From JAFGLZ01 sp964390905 (GTDB lineage: Bacteria; Planctomycetota; Phycisphaerae; UBA1845; JAFGLZ01), in the NCBI GenBank assembly GCA_964390905.1, contig CAYMLO010000011.1:23154-87153 (forward strand): DNA of 64,000 nt, in the 5' to 3' direction. The notes below the pieces were generated by a model that searched no databases, had not been told where the DNA came from, and saw only the letters and a program-made list of their open reading frames with translations. The position numbers and the translations under genes were made by a program. How positions within the stretch are numbered: the stretch's first letter is position 1; every line of letters starts with the position of its first letter. Of this stretch, positions 8,845 through 17,303 are shown one piece after another.

Positions 8845-10047
8845 CTACCACGCTTGTCGTTCGTCGGCGCGTGAAGCTTCCATCTTGAAGTACAAGTAGT
8901 GCAGCAAGTTGGTGAAACGGTACGCACCGCGTCCTCGCTCTACGTCTTTGGTGACAACGCCTAACTTCGTCATCCGGCGGAGGAAGTTATCAAACACGCG
9001 TTCCTCTTCGGCGGATAGGCGTCGCAGGACGTCGCTGCGTTGAATCAGAAAGCCAACATCCTTCTTGGCGAGCTTCCGCAAGATGCTCCTGTACTTCTCG
9101 CTTCGTATCGCCTGCAGAACCTGAGGCTGGAGGTGCTTTCGCCCGACGATCTCCGCGGCCTGCCACACCGCACGCCACGCGTCTTCTTCGTCGATGCGAT
9201 CGTCCGTGTCGAGGTTGAAGGCCGCGTCGCCGATCTCGTGAGCCAGAACGGGGAGGCCACCAGCACCAACCGCCAAGTGGGTCACCGCCACCTCGTCGCA
9301 TTCCATGCCGACCTTCGAAAACGCGTTTCGGTAGAAGGTCCTTGTCTCCTCCTCAGACCACGGCATGATCTCCGCCAGATCGAAGACCCGCGCGAAGGAC
9401 GGCTGTGAACGAACCAGTTCCTGCCGCCTCTCCTCAACCCCGACCAGCAGGAGGCACAACGGACACGGCTCGTGCGATGTAGCGATCTCGTCCACCAGGC
9501 TCTTGAGCCAGTTGGCGAACTCCGGCGAGGAGGCCAAGCCGTTAATGTCGTCCAAGACCAGAAGGATCCCCGTCTTTTCCCCCTTCAAACGGTTGATCAG
9601 GTTCCTCACTCCGGGCACGAAGTCATGAACCATCCGTCTGAGGTCCTTGGGGGACGCTCCGAACTCAACGCTAATCCCGAACAGCCCCACCTCACGCACG
9701 TGGTTGCCCAGCAGCTCTCTGACCTTCTTGTGCCATGGTTTCTCGATACTGTCCTTCAGGAGACGATCAAACACCCGGCGAGCCATTTCCTCCATTGTCG
9801 AAACGCCGCCGAGGAAGGTGTGGAGACCCAGTACCTGGTCCTCTCTCTCGGCGAGGACCCTCAACACCGAAGCCAGTGAGCTTTTCCCAATACCGCGCTC
9901 GCCTACCAGGAAACCCACCTCGAGTCGCCCTGAAGCTGAACGCGCTACCTTCTTCCTGAGGCGCTCGACCTCGGCTTGTCGTCCGATGAAGAGCTCCACA
10001 GGAACAGGCTGCCCCGGCGTGAATGGGCTGTTCGCGTCTTTGGGCAT
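8845..10047 (-). CDS. AAA-type P-loop ATPase (Orc1/Cdc6-like AAA family)
   Basis: 400 residues. Walker A is GERGIGKSS (residues 49-57) and Walker B is GILLVLDDI (160-168). It opens with the ELFIGRQAEVERL motif typical of STAND/ORC-like AAA ATPases that bind ATP with a following helical lid. The C-terminus (about 330-400) looks like a winged-helix domain. There is no signal peptide or membrane segment. Its cellular role cannot be told from sequence; such solitary ATPases occur in regulatory, defence-related and mobile contexts. It stands alone, with no obvious effector beside it. Confidence 0.8.
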   Translation of the reverse strand: MPKDANSPFTPGQPVPVELFIGRQAEVERLRKKVARSASGRLEVGFLVGERGIGKSSLASVLRVLAEREDQVLGLHTFLGGVSTMEEMARRVFDRLLKDSIEKPWHKKVRELLGNHVREVGLFGISVEFGASPKDLRRMVHDFVPGVRNLINRLKGEKTGILLVLDDINGLASSPEFANWLKSLVDEIATSHEPCPLCLLLVGVEERRQELVRSQPSFARVFDLAEIMPWSEEETRTFYRNAFSKVGMECDEVAVTHLAVGAGGLPVLAHEIGDAAFNLDTDDRIDEEDAWRAVWQAAEIVGRKHLQPQVLQAIRSEKYRSILRKLAKKDVGFLIQRSDVLRRLSAEEERVFDNFLRRMTKLGVVTKDVERGRGAYRFTNLLHYLYFKMEASRADERQAW

Positions 10048-10161
10048 TGGCTACGCCGACTCCCGCACAACGGTGCGTCTAGTCAGCTATCCTACCCGAC
10101 CCCGACATCCAGGAGAACCACCCCGCCCTTCAACATTTCCCTGCAAAGCCGTGGCGCGGCG

Positions 10162-10614
10162 CTAGTGCGTCCCCGTGTGCCCGAACCCGCCCTCGCCGCG
10201 GTCGCTGGTTGGCAGTGTCTCGACGACCTCCAGCTTGGCGCGGGTGACGGGGGCGATGACCATCTGGGCGATCCGCATGCCGCGGGTGATCGTGAACGGC
10301 GCGTTGCCCAGGTTCGCCAGGATGATCTTCAGCTCGCCGCGATAGTCGGCGTCGATCGTGCCGGGGGCGTTGGGGACGGTCACGCCGTGCTTGAGCGCCA
10401 AGCCGCTCCGCGGACGAATCTGGGCCTCGTACCCCATGGGAATGGCCAAGAACAAACCCGTCGGCACCGCAAACCGCGCACCGGCCTCCAGCACCAGCGG
10501 GTCGTCCACGGCGGCGCAGACGTCCATGCCGGACGCGTGTTCGGTCTGATACCGCGGCAACGGAATGTCCTCCGTGCCCGGCTGCCTGCTCACCTGCACA
10601 ACGATCTCTGACAA
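10162..10614 (-). CDS. dut: dUTP diphosphatase
   Basis: Hydrolyses dUTP to dUMP and pyrophosphate, keeping uracil out of DNA and feeding dTMP synthesis. All five trimeric dUTPase motifs are present: ASGMDV, RPRSGLALK, the GTIDADYRGE block with the catalytic Asp, the RIAQMV block, and the C-terminal RGEGGFGHTG P-loop-like arm. A TTG start at 10614, with GGAGA at 10622-10626, gives 150 residues, the normal length. The same frame is open to 10692, but the extra residues have no counterpart in the family. Confidence 0.93.
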   Translation of the reverse strand: MSEIVVQVSRQPGTEDIPLPRYQTEHASGMDVCAAVDDPLVLEAGARFAVPTGLFLAIPMGYEAQIRPRSGLALKHGVTVPNAPGTIDADYRGELKIILANLGNAPFTITRGMRIAQMVIAPVTRAKLEVVETLPTSDRGEGGFGHTGTH

Positions 10615-10804
10615 GGGCGCGTCTCCAAACAAAGGCCAGGTCCAGACGTCCACCAGGGCAGGCATTGTGCCCGGTGTGAGCGGTCTTGGCAATCCGGTCT
10701 TGGGCGATGCCGGTGAGCCGGACTGGGATGATCACCCCTATGACCGCGCAGGCTCGGCGCCGCTAGCGATCACCGTTGGTGTTGATGCAGGGAAAGTCGA
10801 CCGT

Positions 10805-11389
10805 TCAGTCGATGACGTCCGCGTCCAGAAGCATCTGGTGGAGACAATGAGCCTGTTGAGAGATGTTCGGGCGGAACTGCGGGTCCGACTGCGGGTCGAG
10901 CTCAACCGCCTTGGCGGGGAGCTGACAGCGGAGGCGCAACTGGCGGAGCAACCCGATCAGAGCATCCCACTGCTCGGCAGAGATCCCGTCGGAATCAGGC
11001 TGTCCGGCATAGCAGATACGAATGGCCCGCACGTCGCGTTCCGCGCTGCCGTCCTCCGGCTCCTGCTCGCGCCAGGTCGGCAAGGCCCGGATGCGGCCAG
11101 TGGGTTCGACGACGAAGTGGTAAGGCGAGGAACGCCCAGCGGCCAAGGCCACCGATGGATCGCTGGCGACCCGGTCGCGGTAGGAGATGACGATCTGACC
11201 CCAGCTTCCCGGCTCAATCGGTCGGGCGGTACGAAGCGCCTCCCCAAGAGGCCCCGCCTCGTCGCGGGGGGCCCGCCCGACGCCGGGCGGCGCGACCAGG
11301 TGCTCCATCCACAACAACAACCCCGTCGCCACCGTCATCGAGGCCACTAGATACATCACGACTTTAGCCGAACGCGAATAGGGAGACAT
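10805..11389 (-). CDS. Membrane-anchored amidase_2/PGRP-like protein, probably degenerate
   Basis: 194 residues from ATG at 11389. An N-terminal membrane segment (about residues 10-27) is followed by a domain resembling N-acetylmuramoyl-L-alanine amidase / peptidoglycan-recognition folds: WGQIVISYRD, then YHFVVEPTGRIRAL, then IRICYAGQ, then SAEQWDALIGLLRQL. The His residues that normally follow the first strand and bind zinc are absent, so catalytic activity is doubtful. It could bind peptidoglycan instead. The frame is open further upstream, but that part is Arg/Ala-rich and a promoter-like pair lies at 11448-11476, inside it. Confidence 0.5.
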   Translation of the reverse strand: MSPYSRSAKVVMYLVASMTVATGLLLWMEHLVAPPGVGRAPRDEAGPLGEALRTARPIEPGSWGQIVISYRDRVASDPSVALAAGRSSPYHFVVEPTGRIRALPTWREQEPEDGSAERDVRAIRICYAGQPDSDGISAEQWDALIGLLRQLRLRCQLPAKAVELDPQSDPQFRPNISQQAHCLHQMLLDADVID

Positions 11390-11447
11390 CGTGCTGGACC
11401 GACTGTTTCTCACCGCGCCACGGGCAAGGGACTTACCCTCAACCCTC

Positions 11448-11476
11448 ACTCTACTTAGACTATCGGACGGATGCAA
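11448..11476 (-). promoter_or_regulatory. Putative promoter of the amidase-like gene
   Basis: On the minus strand, TTGCAT (11476-11471) and TAGAGT (11453-11448) are separated by exactly 17 nt. They lie about 60 nt upstream of the chosen ATG. Confidence 0.35.
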
Positions 11477-11647
11477 GACCACACTGCATTTTTTCGCAGC
11501 TGCCCGCCCACGCCGGCCCCACGCCCCTGGCCAGCCCGGACGATTGCCCAACCCAATCGTCCCGGTAGACACCGCCGAACGGCCAAGGTTAGTCGCCGCG
11601 AACAAAAAAAACCGCGCCGGGCCGGCCCATCGAGCCACCCGGGGGCG

Positions 11648-12703
11648 CTACAGCGGCAGCTTGATCGGCTTGCCCTGCTCGGCCGACATCGTCGCAGCGA
11701 TACAGATCTCGTGGGTTTCGTACGCGTCGGCGATGTTGACGTGGGACTCCGCGCCCTCCTGGATGCACGCCATCAGATGATCGATCTCGCCCTGGAACGG
11801 GTGGTGCGACACGTCCCCGCTGTCGGGCAGGATCGTCGGCCAGGTCACCCAGTCGTACTGGCCCTGCCCGATCTCCGGATGCCCGAAGGTGCCCAGGCAC
11901 TTCTGGCCGTAGTAGCGGTTGTCGCGGATCGTCCCCTTCGTGCCCATCAGCAGGATGTCGAACATGTAGGGGCAGTTGCATTCAAACCCGCAGGCGACCT
12001 TCGTGACCGCCCCGCCCGCCCACTTGCAGATCGCCACGATCGTCGGGTCGTACTCGATCTGGTCGAACGGCGGGTCGTCGCCCCGCGTCGAGTAGGCCGT
12101 TACCTCCGTCACCTTGTCGTCCAGGCAGAACCGCATCGCGTCGACCGCGTGACAGCCGCCGCACAACATGGCGTTGCCCGTCTGGGCCACGGTGCGGTAG
12201 TGATCGAACCCGGGGTACCACGGCCCGATCGCGTGGAAATAGGCGAACTCCCCATACAGGATCTTGCCGACGGCCCCGTCGGCGAGCTGCCGCTTGATGA
12301 TGTTGACCAGCGGGTTCCACCGCAGCACGAAACTCGTCACCGACCGGACCCCGGCCGCCGCCACCGCGTCGCGGAGCTGCTTGGCACCGGCCAGGTCCAC
12401 GCACATCGGTTTCTCCATCAGCAGGTGCTTGCCCGCCTGGGCCGCCTTGACGCCCTGCTCGACGTGCGCACCGGCCGGCGAGCAGACGCTGACGATGTCG
12501 ACCCTCGGGTCGGCCAGCAGCTCGTCGTAGTCGTCATAGCACGGGCAGCCGAGCCCGAACTCGGCGGCCTTGGCCTGAGCGGTCTCCAGCCGCCGGCTGC
12601 CCACGGCCACCACCTCGACGTCCGGGTGGCTCTGATACGCCCGGATATGCTCCCCCGACACCCACCCCGCTCCCATGATGGCCGCGCCTAGCTTCTCTGC
12701 CAT
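11648..12703 (-). CDS. Gfo/Idh/MocA-family NAD(P)-dependent oxidoreductase
   Basis: 351 residues. The N-terminal Rossmann fold has MGAGWVSGEH (residues 10-19), and the conserved EKP motif is at 97-99 with Lys98 near the active site. The C-terminal alpha/beta domain contains CGGCHAVDAMRF (His185 and Asp188 in the usual G-x-H-x-x-D arrangement). These enzymes oxidise or reduce sugars, inositols or their derivatives. The exact substrate cannot be deduced. It has no signal peptide, unlike many planctomycete paralogues that carry a Tat leader. It lies near a sugar isomerase-like gene on the same strand, which suggests sugar catabolism. Confidence 0.9.
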   Translation of the reverse strand: MAEKLGAAIMGAGWVSGEHIRAYQSHPDVEVVAVGSRRLETAQAKAAEFGLGCPCYDDYDELLADPRVDIVSVCSPAGAHVEQGVKAAQAGKHLLMEKPMCVDLAGAKQLRDAVAAAGVRSVTSFVLRWNPLVNIIKRQLADGAVGKILYGEFAYFHAIGPWYPGFDHYRTVAQTGNAMLCGGCHAVDAMRFCLDDKVTEVTAYSTRGDDPPFDQIEYDPTIVAICKWAGGAVTKVACGFECNCPYMFDILLMGTKGTIRDNRYYGQKCLGTFGHPEIGQGQYDWVTWPTILPDSGDVSHHPFQGEIDHLMACIQEGAESHVNIADAYETHEICIAATMSAEQGKPIKLPL

Positions 12704-12799
12704 GCCTATTCGTCCTTTCGCTCAACCGGATCTTCAACGCCCTCTCAACGCCCCCATCGCCGCTAACGGCTGACCGCCCATTGGCCGATACTACAACCG

Positions 12800-13057
12800 A
12801 TGGCGGACGAACCGGATTATATCCTGGACGTCGACCAGCTCCATGCCCCTCCCGCGCCCGCAGACGCTGTGGACGCTGATGGACCCGGCGCCCGCCGTTG
12901 GCTGGGTGTCCACTTCGAGTGCTGCGGTGTCTATGCGAGGGTGTATCGAAACCGGCAGGGAACCGCCTATGTCGGGCACTGCCCGCGCTGCAGCCGGTCC
13001 CTGCGGATCCCCATCGGCCCCGACGGCACGACCAGCCGCTTCTTCCGTGCGATTTGA
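12800..13057 (+). CDS. Small zinc-ribbon-like hypothetical protein
   Basis: 85 residues from ATG at 12800. The second half reads HFECCGVYARVYRN followed by GHCPRCSRSLRIPIG. Two Cys pairs separated by about 20 residues could form a zinc ribbon. The first 30 residues are Ala/Pro/Asp-rich and probably unstructured. There is no signal peptide. It is divergent from the Gfo/Idh/MocA gene, about 97 bases away. I do not recognise a named family. Confidence 0.62.
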   Translation: MADEPDYILDVDQLHAPPAPADAVDADGPGARRWLGVHFECCGVYARVYRNRQGTAYVGHCPRCSRSLRIPIGPDGTTSRFFRAI

Positions 13058-13102
13058 AATCCACCCGCCAGACAGGACCTCGGTCCCGCCGACCGGCCCT
13101 CG

Positions 13103-13876
13103 CTAGGCCGGTTCGGGGAGTGCCTCGGCGGCCTCCATCAAGCTCGTGAGCGCGTCAGCGGACCTGCGAGTCTCCCGATCGGCGTCCTGGCTGGCGGCGA
13201 GTTTCTCCATGGCCTTGCGGCTCTGCTCGTCGAACTGCTGATTGAGCCGCTTGATCTTCTGGACCAGGCGCTGGACCTCCGGGGTTACCTCGTCGCCCTT
13301 CGCGGGCAGCCGGGCCTGGAACTGCGCCGACTCGTTCAGCGTCCGCCACTCGTGGATCATCTCGGTCACTTCCAGCATCTGGCTGTATCGGCCGGACGCT
13401 CCGGCTGACTCGGTCTCAGTCTTGACGGTCGTGCCGCTATAGGTGCTCCCGGTGGTCTCTGGGACGACGACCGTGTAATTCGTCCCGCCGACGTAGTACG
13501 GGTAGCCCACCGTCGAGTAGACGTATTGCGTCTGGGTGGGAACACGAACCGGATGCCAGTAGTGATGCGTGGCCCGCCAATTGACGGACCGATGATACCT
13601 GGCCACTTTGCCATTGGCGCGCACGTCATGACGGGCCTTCGGCGGAGCAGGCCGACCATTCCGGGGCGGCGTTCCAGCCCGGGGCCTCACCGCGCCGGCC
13701 GGTCGTTTCGGCCCCCCTGCGGGCGGTTTCGCTCCGTTCGGCCTGGGGCCACGCCTGGCCGGGGGCCGACGTGCCGGCGCCGCGCTGGCAAGATCCGCCG
13801 CAAACAACGCCAAGCAAACCCCGCCGATAATCCACCACACCATCGACGCTCGATGACGTTTCGTACCATGACTCAT
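13103..13876 (-). CDS. Exported Pro/Arg-rich protein with C-terminal coiled coil
   Basis: 257 residues from ATG at 13876, which has AGGAG at 13884-13888. A signal peptide or membrane anchor (about residues 12-32, ending LASAAPA) is followed by a long Pro/Arg/Gly-rich linker, then a Tyr-rich segment (YVYSTVGYPYYVGG), then a charged region of about 90 residues predicted to be helical. The family is not recognised. The layout, a basic linker with a helical tail, suggests an envelope or cell-wall-associated structural role, but that is inference only. Confidence 0.65.
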   Translation of the reverse strand: MSHGTKRHRASMVWWIIGGVCLALFAADLASAAPARRPPARRGPRPNGAKPPAGGPKRPAGAVRPRAGTPPRNGRPAPPKARHDVRANGKVARYHRSVNWRATHHYWHPVRVPTQTQYVYSTVGYPYYVGGTNYTVVVPETTGSTYSGTTVKTETESAGASGRYSQMLEVTEMIHEWRTLNESAQFQARLPAKGDEVTPEVQRLVQKIKRLNQQFDEQSRKAMEKLAASQDADRETRRSADALTSLMEAAEALPEPA

Positions 13877-14019
13877 GGTCAGACTCCTAAACCGCGACGT
13901 GTCCCCCCTGCAGACAGAACGGCAACCAGGCCCGAGCCCGATCGCGGCGCCCCGCCGGCCGTCCCCCCGATGTGCCACCGCATCGCCCTACCGACGCGTT
14001 CACTTCTCACTGCATCGGC

Positions 14020-14088
14020 ATTTCGGCGTTCGGCGTTTCGACGTTTCGACGTTTCGACCTGTCGACGTTTTGACGTGTCGACGTGTCC
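14020..14088. repeat. Degenerate short tandem repeat of GTTTCGAC / GTGTCGAC units
   Basis: About nine imperfect 8-10 bp units built around TTTCGACG, with late units changing to GTCGACGTG. It lies just past the 3' end of the sugar isomerase-like gene. There are no spacers, so it is not a CRISPR array. Confidence 0.6.
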
Positions 14089-14108
14089 CATCGTGCCAGC
14101 ACGACGGG

Positions 14109-14870
14109 CTACACCTTCCCCCACTTCTTGAGGTTCTCGAAGCTCAGCTTGGCGCTCTCCATGGACGGCCGGCGACACGCGTCCTGTTCGACGATGTACC
14201 ACTCCGTCCCCCCAACCGTCTCGCAGGCATCGAAGATGCTCGGCCAATCCAGAATCCCCTCGCCGACCTCCGCGAAGAACCGCTCCTCGCCCGGTTCCAT
14301 ATCCTTGGCGTGGATCGTCGGACACCGGCCCGGATGGTTCCGGATAAACTCGGCCGGATCGTGCCCGGCGTGCTGAACCCAGTAGACGTCGACCTGGCAC
14401 TTGAGCAGGTCCGCACCGGCCGTTTCGTACATGATCTCCAGGCCCGGCTTGCCGTCGAACTCGGCGAACTCGGCCGAGTGGTTATGGAACGACACCGTCA
14501 TGCCGGACTTCTTGGCCTGCTCACCCGCCTTCGCCAGCCCCTCGCCCCACGCTCGCCAGGCGTCGGCGCTGTCGTTGTTCCCGCTGAACGCGAAGTTCAC
14601 CGCCCCGATCGTCTTGGCGTACGCGATCGCCTCGTCCAGCTTGGCCGGGTCCGTCAGATCCCCATAACCGACGTGCATGCTCACCGCTCGCATGCCGAGG
14701 TCGTCGATCGCCTTCCTCAGGTCGCTCGCAGACACCCCCCAGGTCCCCGCGAACTCCAGGGCCGTGTAGCCAATGTCGGCCACCTGCTTGAGCGTCCCGG
14801 CCCAGTCCTTCTCGGCCACGTCACGAACGGTATACATCTGCAACGCCACAGGGATCCTCGCCACGATCAT
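14109..14870 (-). CDS. Sugar phosphate isomerase/epimerase-like TIM-barrel protein
   Basis: 253 residues. It opens with VALQMYTVRD, the first strand typical of the xylose isomerase-like (AP endonuclease family 2) barrel. Metal-site motifs follow: FHNHSAEF (about residues 132-139), the CQVDVYW strand, and IHAKDME (about 186-192). These place His, Asp and Glu ligands as in IolE/IolI/hydroxypyruvate isomerase-type enzymes. The substrate is unknown. It has no signal peptide. It shares strand and general role with the oxidoreductase at 11648-12703; such pairs are common in inositol and rare-sugar pathways, but the two are separated by the coiled-coil protein and may not be one operon. Confidence 0.85.
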   Translation of the reverse strand: MIVARIPVALQMYTVRDVAEKDWAGTLKQVADIGYTALEFAGTWGVSASDLRKAIDDLGMRAVSMHVGYGDLTDPAKLDEAIAYAKTIGAVNFAFSGNNDSADAWRAWGEGLAKAGEQAKKSGMTVSFHNHSAEFAEFDGKPGLEIMYETAGADLLKCQVDVYWVQHAGHDPAEFIRNHPGRCPTIHAKDMEPGEERFFAEVGEGILDWPSIFDACETVGGTEWYIVEQDACRRPSMESAKLSFENLKKWGKV

Positions 14871-15038
14871 GCCCTTTCAAACGGAGTGCCAACGCTGTTA
14901 TTGCCGCCGAATGCGGCGCGCCGGGATGGTACCCCACGGCCGGACGTCCCGCAACGCGATTGCGTCCGGTATTGCAGCACTTGGCCGGGCCGACACGCCC
15001 CTGCGCGGACCCACGAGTGCGTGCAAAACCGACGGACG

Positions 15039-16775
15039 TCATTTCTTGTTCTTCTGCGCCTTTTCGATTTTCGCCCACGTATCGCGCAACGGAACCGTCC
15101 GATTGAAAACCAGCACGTTACCGGACGCGTCGGGATCGACGCAGAAATAGCCCTGTCGCTCGAACTGGTATCGGCTGCCCGGCGCGGCGCCGGCCAGGCT
15201 CGGCTCGACTTGGCACGACGTCAGCGTCTCCAGCGAGTCGGGATTCAGACTCGCCTTCCAGTCCTCGCCTTCCTCGACGTCGCTCGGGTTCTCGCTGGTG
15301 AAGAGATGATCGTACAAGCGGATCTCGGCCTCGACCGCGTGGGCGGCTGAGACCCAATGCAGCGTCGCCTTGACCTTGCGCCCGTCCGGCGATCCACCCC
15401 CACGCGTCTCCGGATCGTACGTGCAGTGCAGCTCGACGACCTCGCCGGTCTGGTCGTCCTTGACGACGCCCACGCACGTGATGAAGTAGCCGTACCGCAG
15501 CCGGACCTCGCGACCGGGCGCCAAGCGGAAGAACTTCTTGGGGGGGTCCTCGCGGAAGTCCTCTCGCTCGATGTACAGCACGCGCGAGAACGGGACCTTC
15601 CGCGTCCCCATGTCCGGGTCCTCCGGGTTGTTGACGGCCTCCAGCTCCTCCGTCTGATCTTCGGGGTAGTTGTCGATGACCACCCGAAGGGGACGCAGCA
15701 CCCCCATAACCCGCGGGGCCCGCTTGTTGAGGTCCTCGCGGATGCAGTGCTCCAGGAGCTTCACGTCGACGACGCCCTCGAACTTGGCCATGCCGATCCG
15801 CTCGCAGAAGCTCCGGATCGACTCGGGCGTGTAGCCGCGCCGCCGCAGACCGCGGAGCGTAGGCATGCGCGGATCGTCCCATCCCCTGAGGTGCCCCTCT
15901 TCAACCAGCTCCCGAAGCCGCCGCTTGCTCAACACGGTGTGCGTGATGTTGAGGCGGGCGAACTCGGTCTGCTGCGGATGGTAGACGCCCAGTTGATCGA
16001 GGTACCAGTCGTACAGCGGCCGGTGGTTCTCGAACCCCATGTCGCAGAGCGAATGCGTAACCCGTTCGATCGAGTCCTCCAGGCCGTGCGCCCAGTCGTA
16101 CGTCGGGTAGATGCACCACGCGTCGCCGGTGCGGGGGTGCGTGGCCCGCAAGATGCGATACATGACCGGGTCCCGCATGTTCAAGTTTGGCGACGCCATG
16201 TCGATCTTCGCGCGAAGCACGCGCGACCCGTCCTCGAACTCGCCCGCCCGCATCCGCTCGAACAGGTCCAGGTTCTCGGCGATCGAACGGTCGCGATACG
16301 GGCTGTCCCTGCCCGGGGCGGTCAGCGTCCCGCGGTACTCCCGGATCTGATCCGCGCTCAGGTCGTCCACGTAGGCCTTGCCGGCCTTGACGAGCTGAAC
16401 GGCGTAGTCGTACATCTGCTGAAAGTAGTCCGACGCGTAGTAGAGATGCTCGCCCCAATCCCATCCCAACCACCGGACGTCTTCCTTGATGGCCTCGATG
16501 TACTCGGCCTCTTCCTTGACCGGGTTCGTATCGTCGAACCGCAGGTGGCAGACGCCGCCTTCGTTCTCGGCCGCGATGCCGAAGTCGAGATTGATGGCCT
16601 TGGCGTGGCCGATGTGCAGGTACCCGTTCGGCTCGGGCGGGAACCGCGTCACAACCCGCCCGCCCCACTTGTTCGTCCTGAGATCCTCCGCGACCATCTC
16701 CCGGATGAAATCGGCGCGCGGGGCCTGCTCGTTCTTGCCTTTGCCAGTTCCCTGGTCGTCCTTCGGTGTGCCCAT
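15039..16775 (-). CDS. glnS: Glutaminyl-tRNA synthetase
   Basis: 578 residues, within the usual range for bacterial GlnRS. Class I signatures are present: PPEPNGYLHIGHAKAI with HIGH at 54-57, and VLSKR at 281-285 as the KMSKS equivalent. After the catalytic core come the two beta-barrel anticodon-binding domains, ending in FNRTVPLRDTWAKIEK. The GlnRS-specific features (DDTNPVKEE, IYPTYDWAHGLED) separate it from GluRS. It charges tRNA-Gln directly, so this organism need not rely only on the GatCAB transamidation route. The gene for tRNA-Gln(CTG) begins 214 bp upstream on the opposite strand. Confidence 0.96.
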   Translation of the reverse strand: MGTPKDDQGTGKGKNEQAPRADFIREMVAEDLRTNKWGGRVVTRFPPEPNGYLHIGHAKAINLDFGIAAENEGGVCHLRFDDTNPVKEEAEYIEAIKEDVRWLGWDWGEHLYYASDYFQQMYDYAVQLVKAGKAYVDDLSADQIREYRGTLTAPGRDSPYRDRSIAENLDLFERMRAGEFEDGSRVLRAKIDMASPNLNMRDPVMYRILRATHPRTGDAWCIYPTYDWAHGLEDSIERVTHSLCDMGFENHRPLYDWYLDQLGVYHPQQTEFARLNITHTVLSKRRLRELVEEGHLRGWDDPRMPTLRGLRRRGYTPESIRSFCERIGMAKFEGVVDVKLLEHCIREDLNKRAPRVMGVLRPLRVVIDNYPEDQTEELEAVNNPEDPDMGTRKVPFSRVLYIEREDFREDPPKKFFRLAPGREVRLRYGYFITCVGVVKDDQTGEVVELHCTYDPETRGGGSPDGRKVKATLHWVSAAHAVEAEIRLYDHLFTSENPSDVEEGEDWKASLNPDSLETLTSCQVEPSLAGAAPGSRYQFERQGYFCVDPDASGNVLVFNRTVPLRDTWAKIEKAQKNKK

Positions 16776-16989
16776 GGTCTGCTACCTCGATCTTCGGAGT
16801 GTCCCGCGCCGCTGAAGCGACGGGAGACCCGCGCAGCCGAAAATGATACCCGCGCGCCAGTAACAAGACAAACCGACGACGCTCGCCGATCGCCCAACAC
16901 CCGCGTCGCAAAGACCCCGCACGCGCGGGGCAGCGCCAAGCGGCTCTCTTGACAAACCCGCCGGGATGAAATGAAATGGTCTTGTCGAT

Positions 16990-17062
16990 TGGCCCGTAGT
17001 TCAATTGGTAGAACGCCTGACTCTGGATCAGGAGGTTTCAGGTTCGAGTCCTGACGGGCCAG
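16990..17062 (+). tRNA. tRNA-Gln (anticodon CTG)
   Basis: A complete 73-nt cloverleaf. The acceptor stem TGGCCCG (16990-16996) pairs perfectly with CGGGCCA (17055-17061), and the discriminator is G at 17062. The anticodon stem is CCTGA/TCAGG (17016-17020 and 17028-17032), with loop CTCTGGA and anticodon CTG at 17023-17025. The T arm is TCAGG-TTCGAGT-CCTGA (17038-17054). CCA is not encoded. Confidence 0.97.
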
Positions 17063-17071
17063 GTCGGCAAG

Positions 17072-17113
17072 AGGCCGAGAACCTCGGTTTTTCCAAGGTT
17101 TCTCGGCCTTTTC
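17072..17113 (+). terminator. Rho-independent terminator after tRNA-Gln
   Basis: AGGCCGAGAACCT (17072-17084) pairs with AGGTTTCTCGGCCT (17096-17109), with one bulge, and runs into TTTT. It starts ten bases after the tRNA 3' end. Confidence 0.85.
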
Positions 17114-17303
17114 GCTTGTCGGGCGTACAGACCGCTCTGGGCCTTCTAGCGCAGCTGGACGCAACGGAGTCCCCCTCGTCGGTCCCCGTCGGGTATACTC
17201 GTGCCACGTCATCTGAGTCCGCCAGCACGGCGAGGCGCCGAGGTGCTCGGCCGGCCAGAGGACGAGGTGGTCCGCAGCTGGGGACCCTCAGGACCAACAA
17301 GCC

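Noticed and set aside
8845..10047. A defence island around the AAA ATPase.
   Set aside because: Its neighbours are dut and an Asp-box protein. No nuclease or effector gene is adjacent.
14020..14088. CRISPR-like short repeats.
   Set aside because: The units are contiguous and degenerate, with no spacers and no cas genes nearby.
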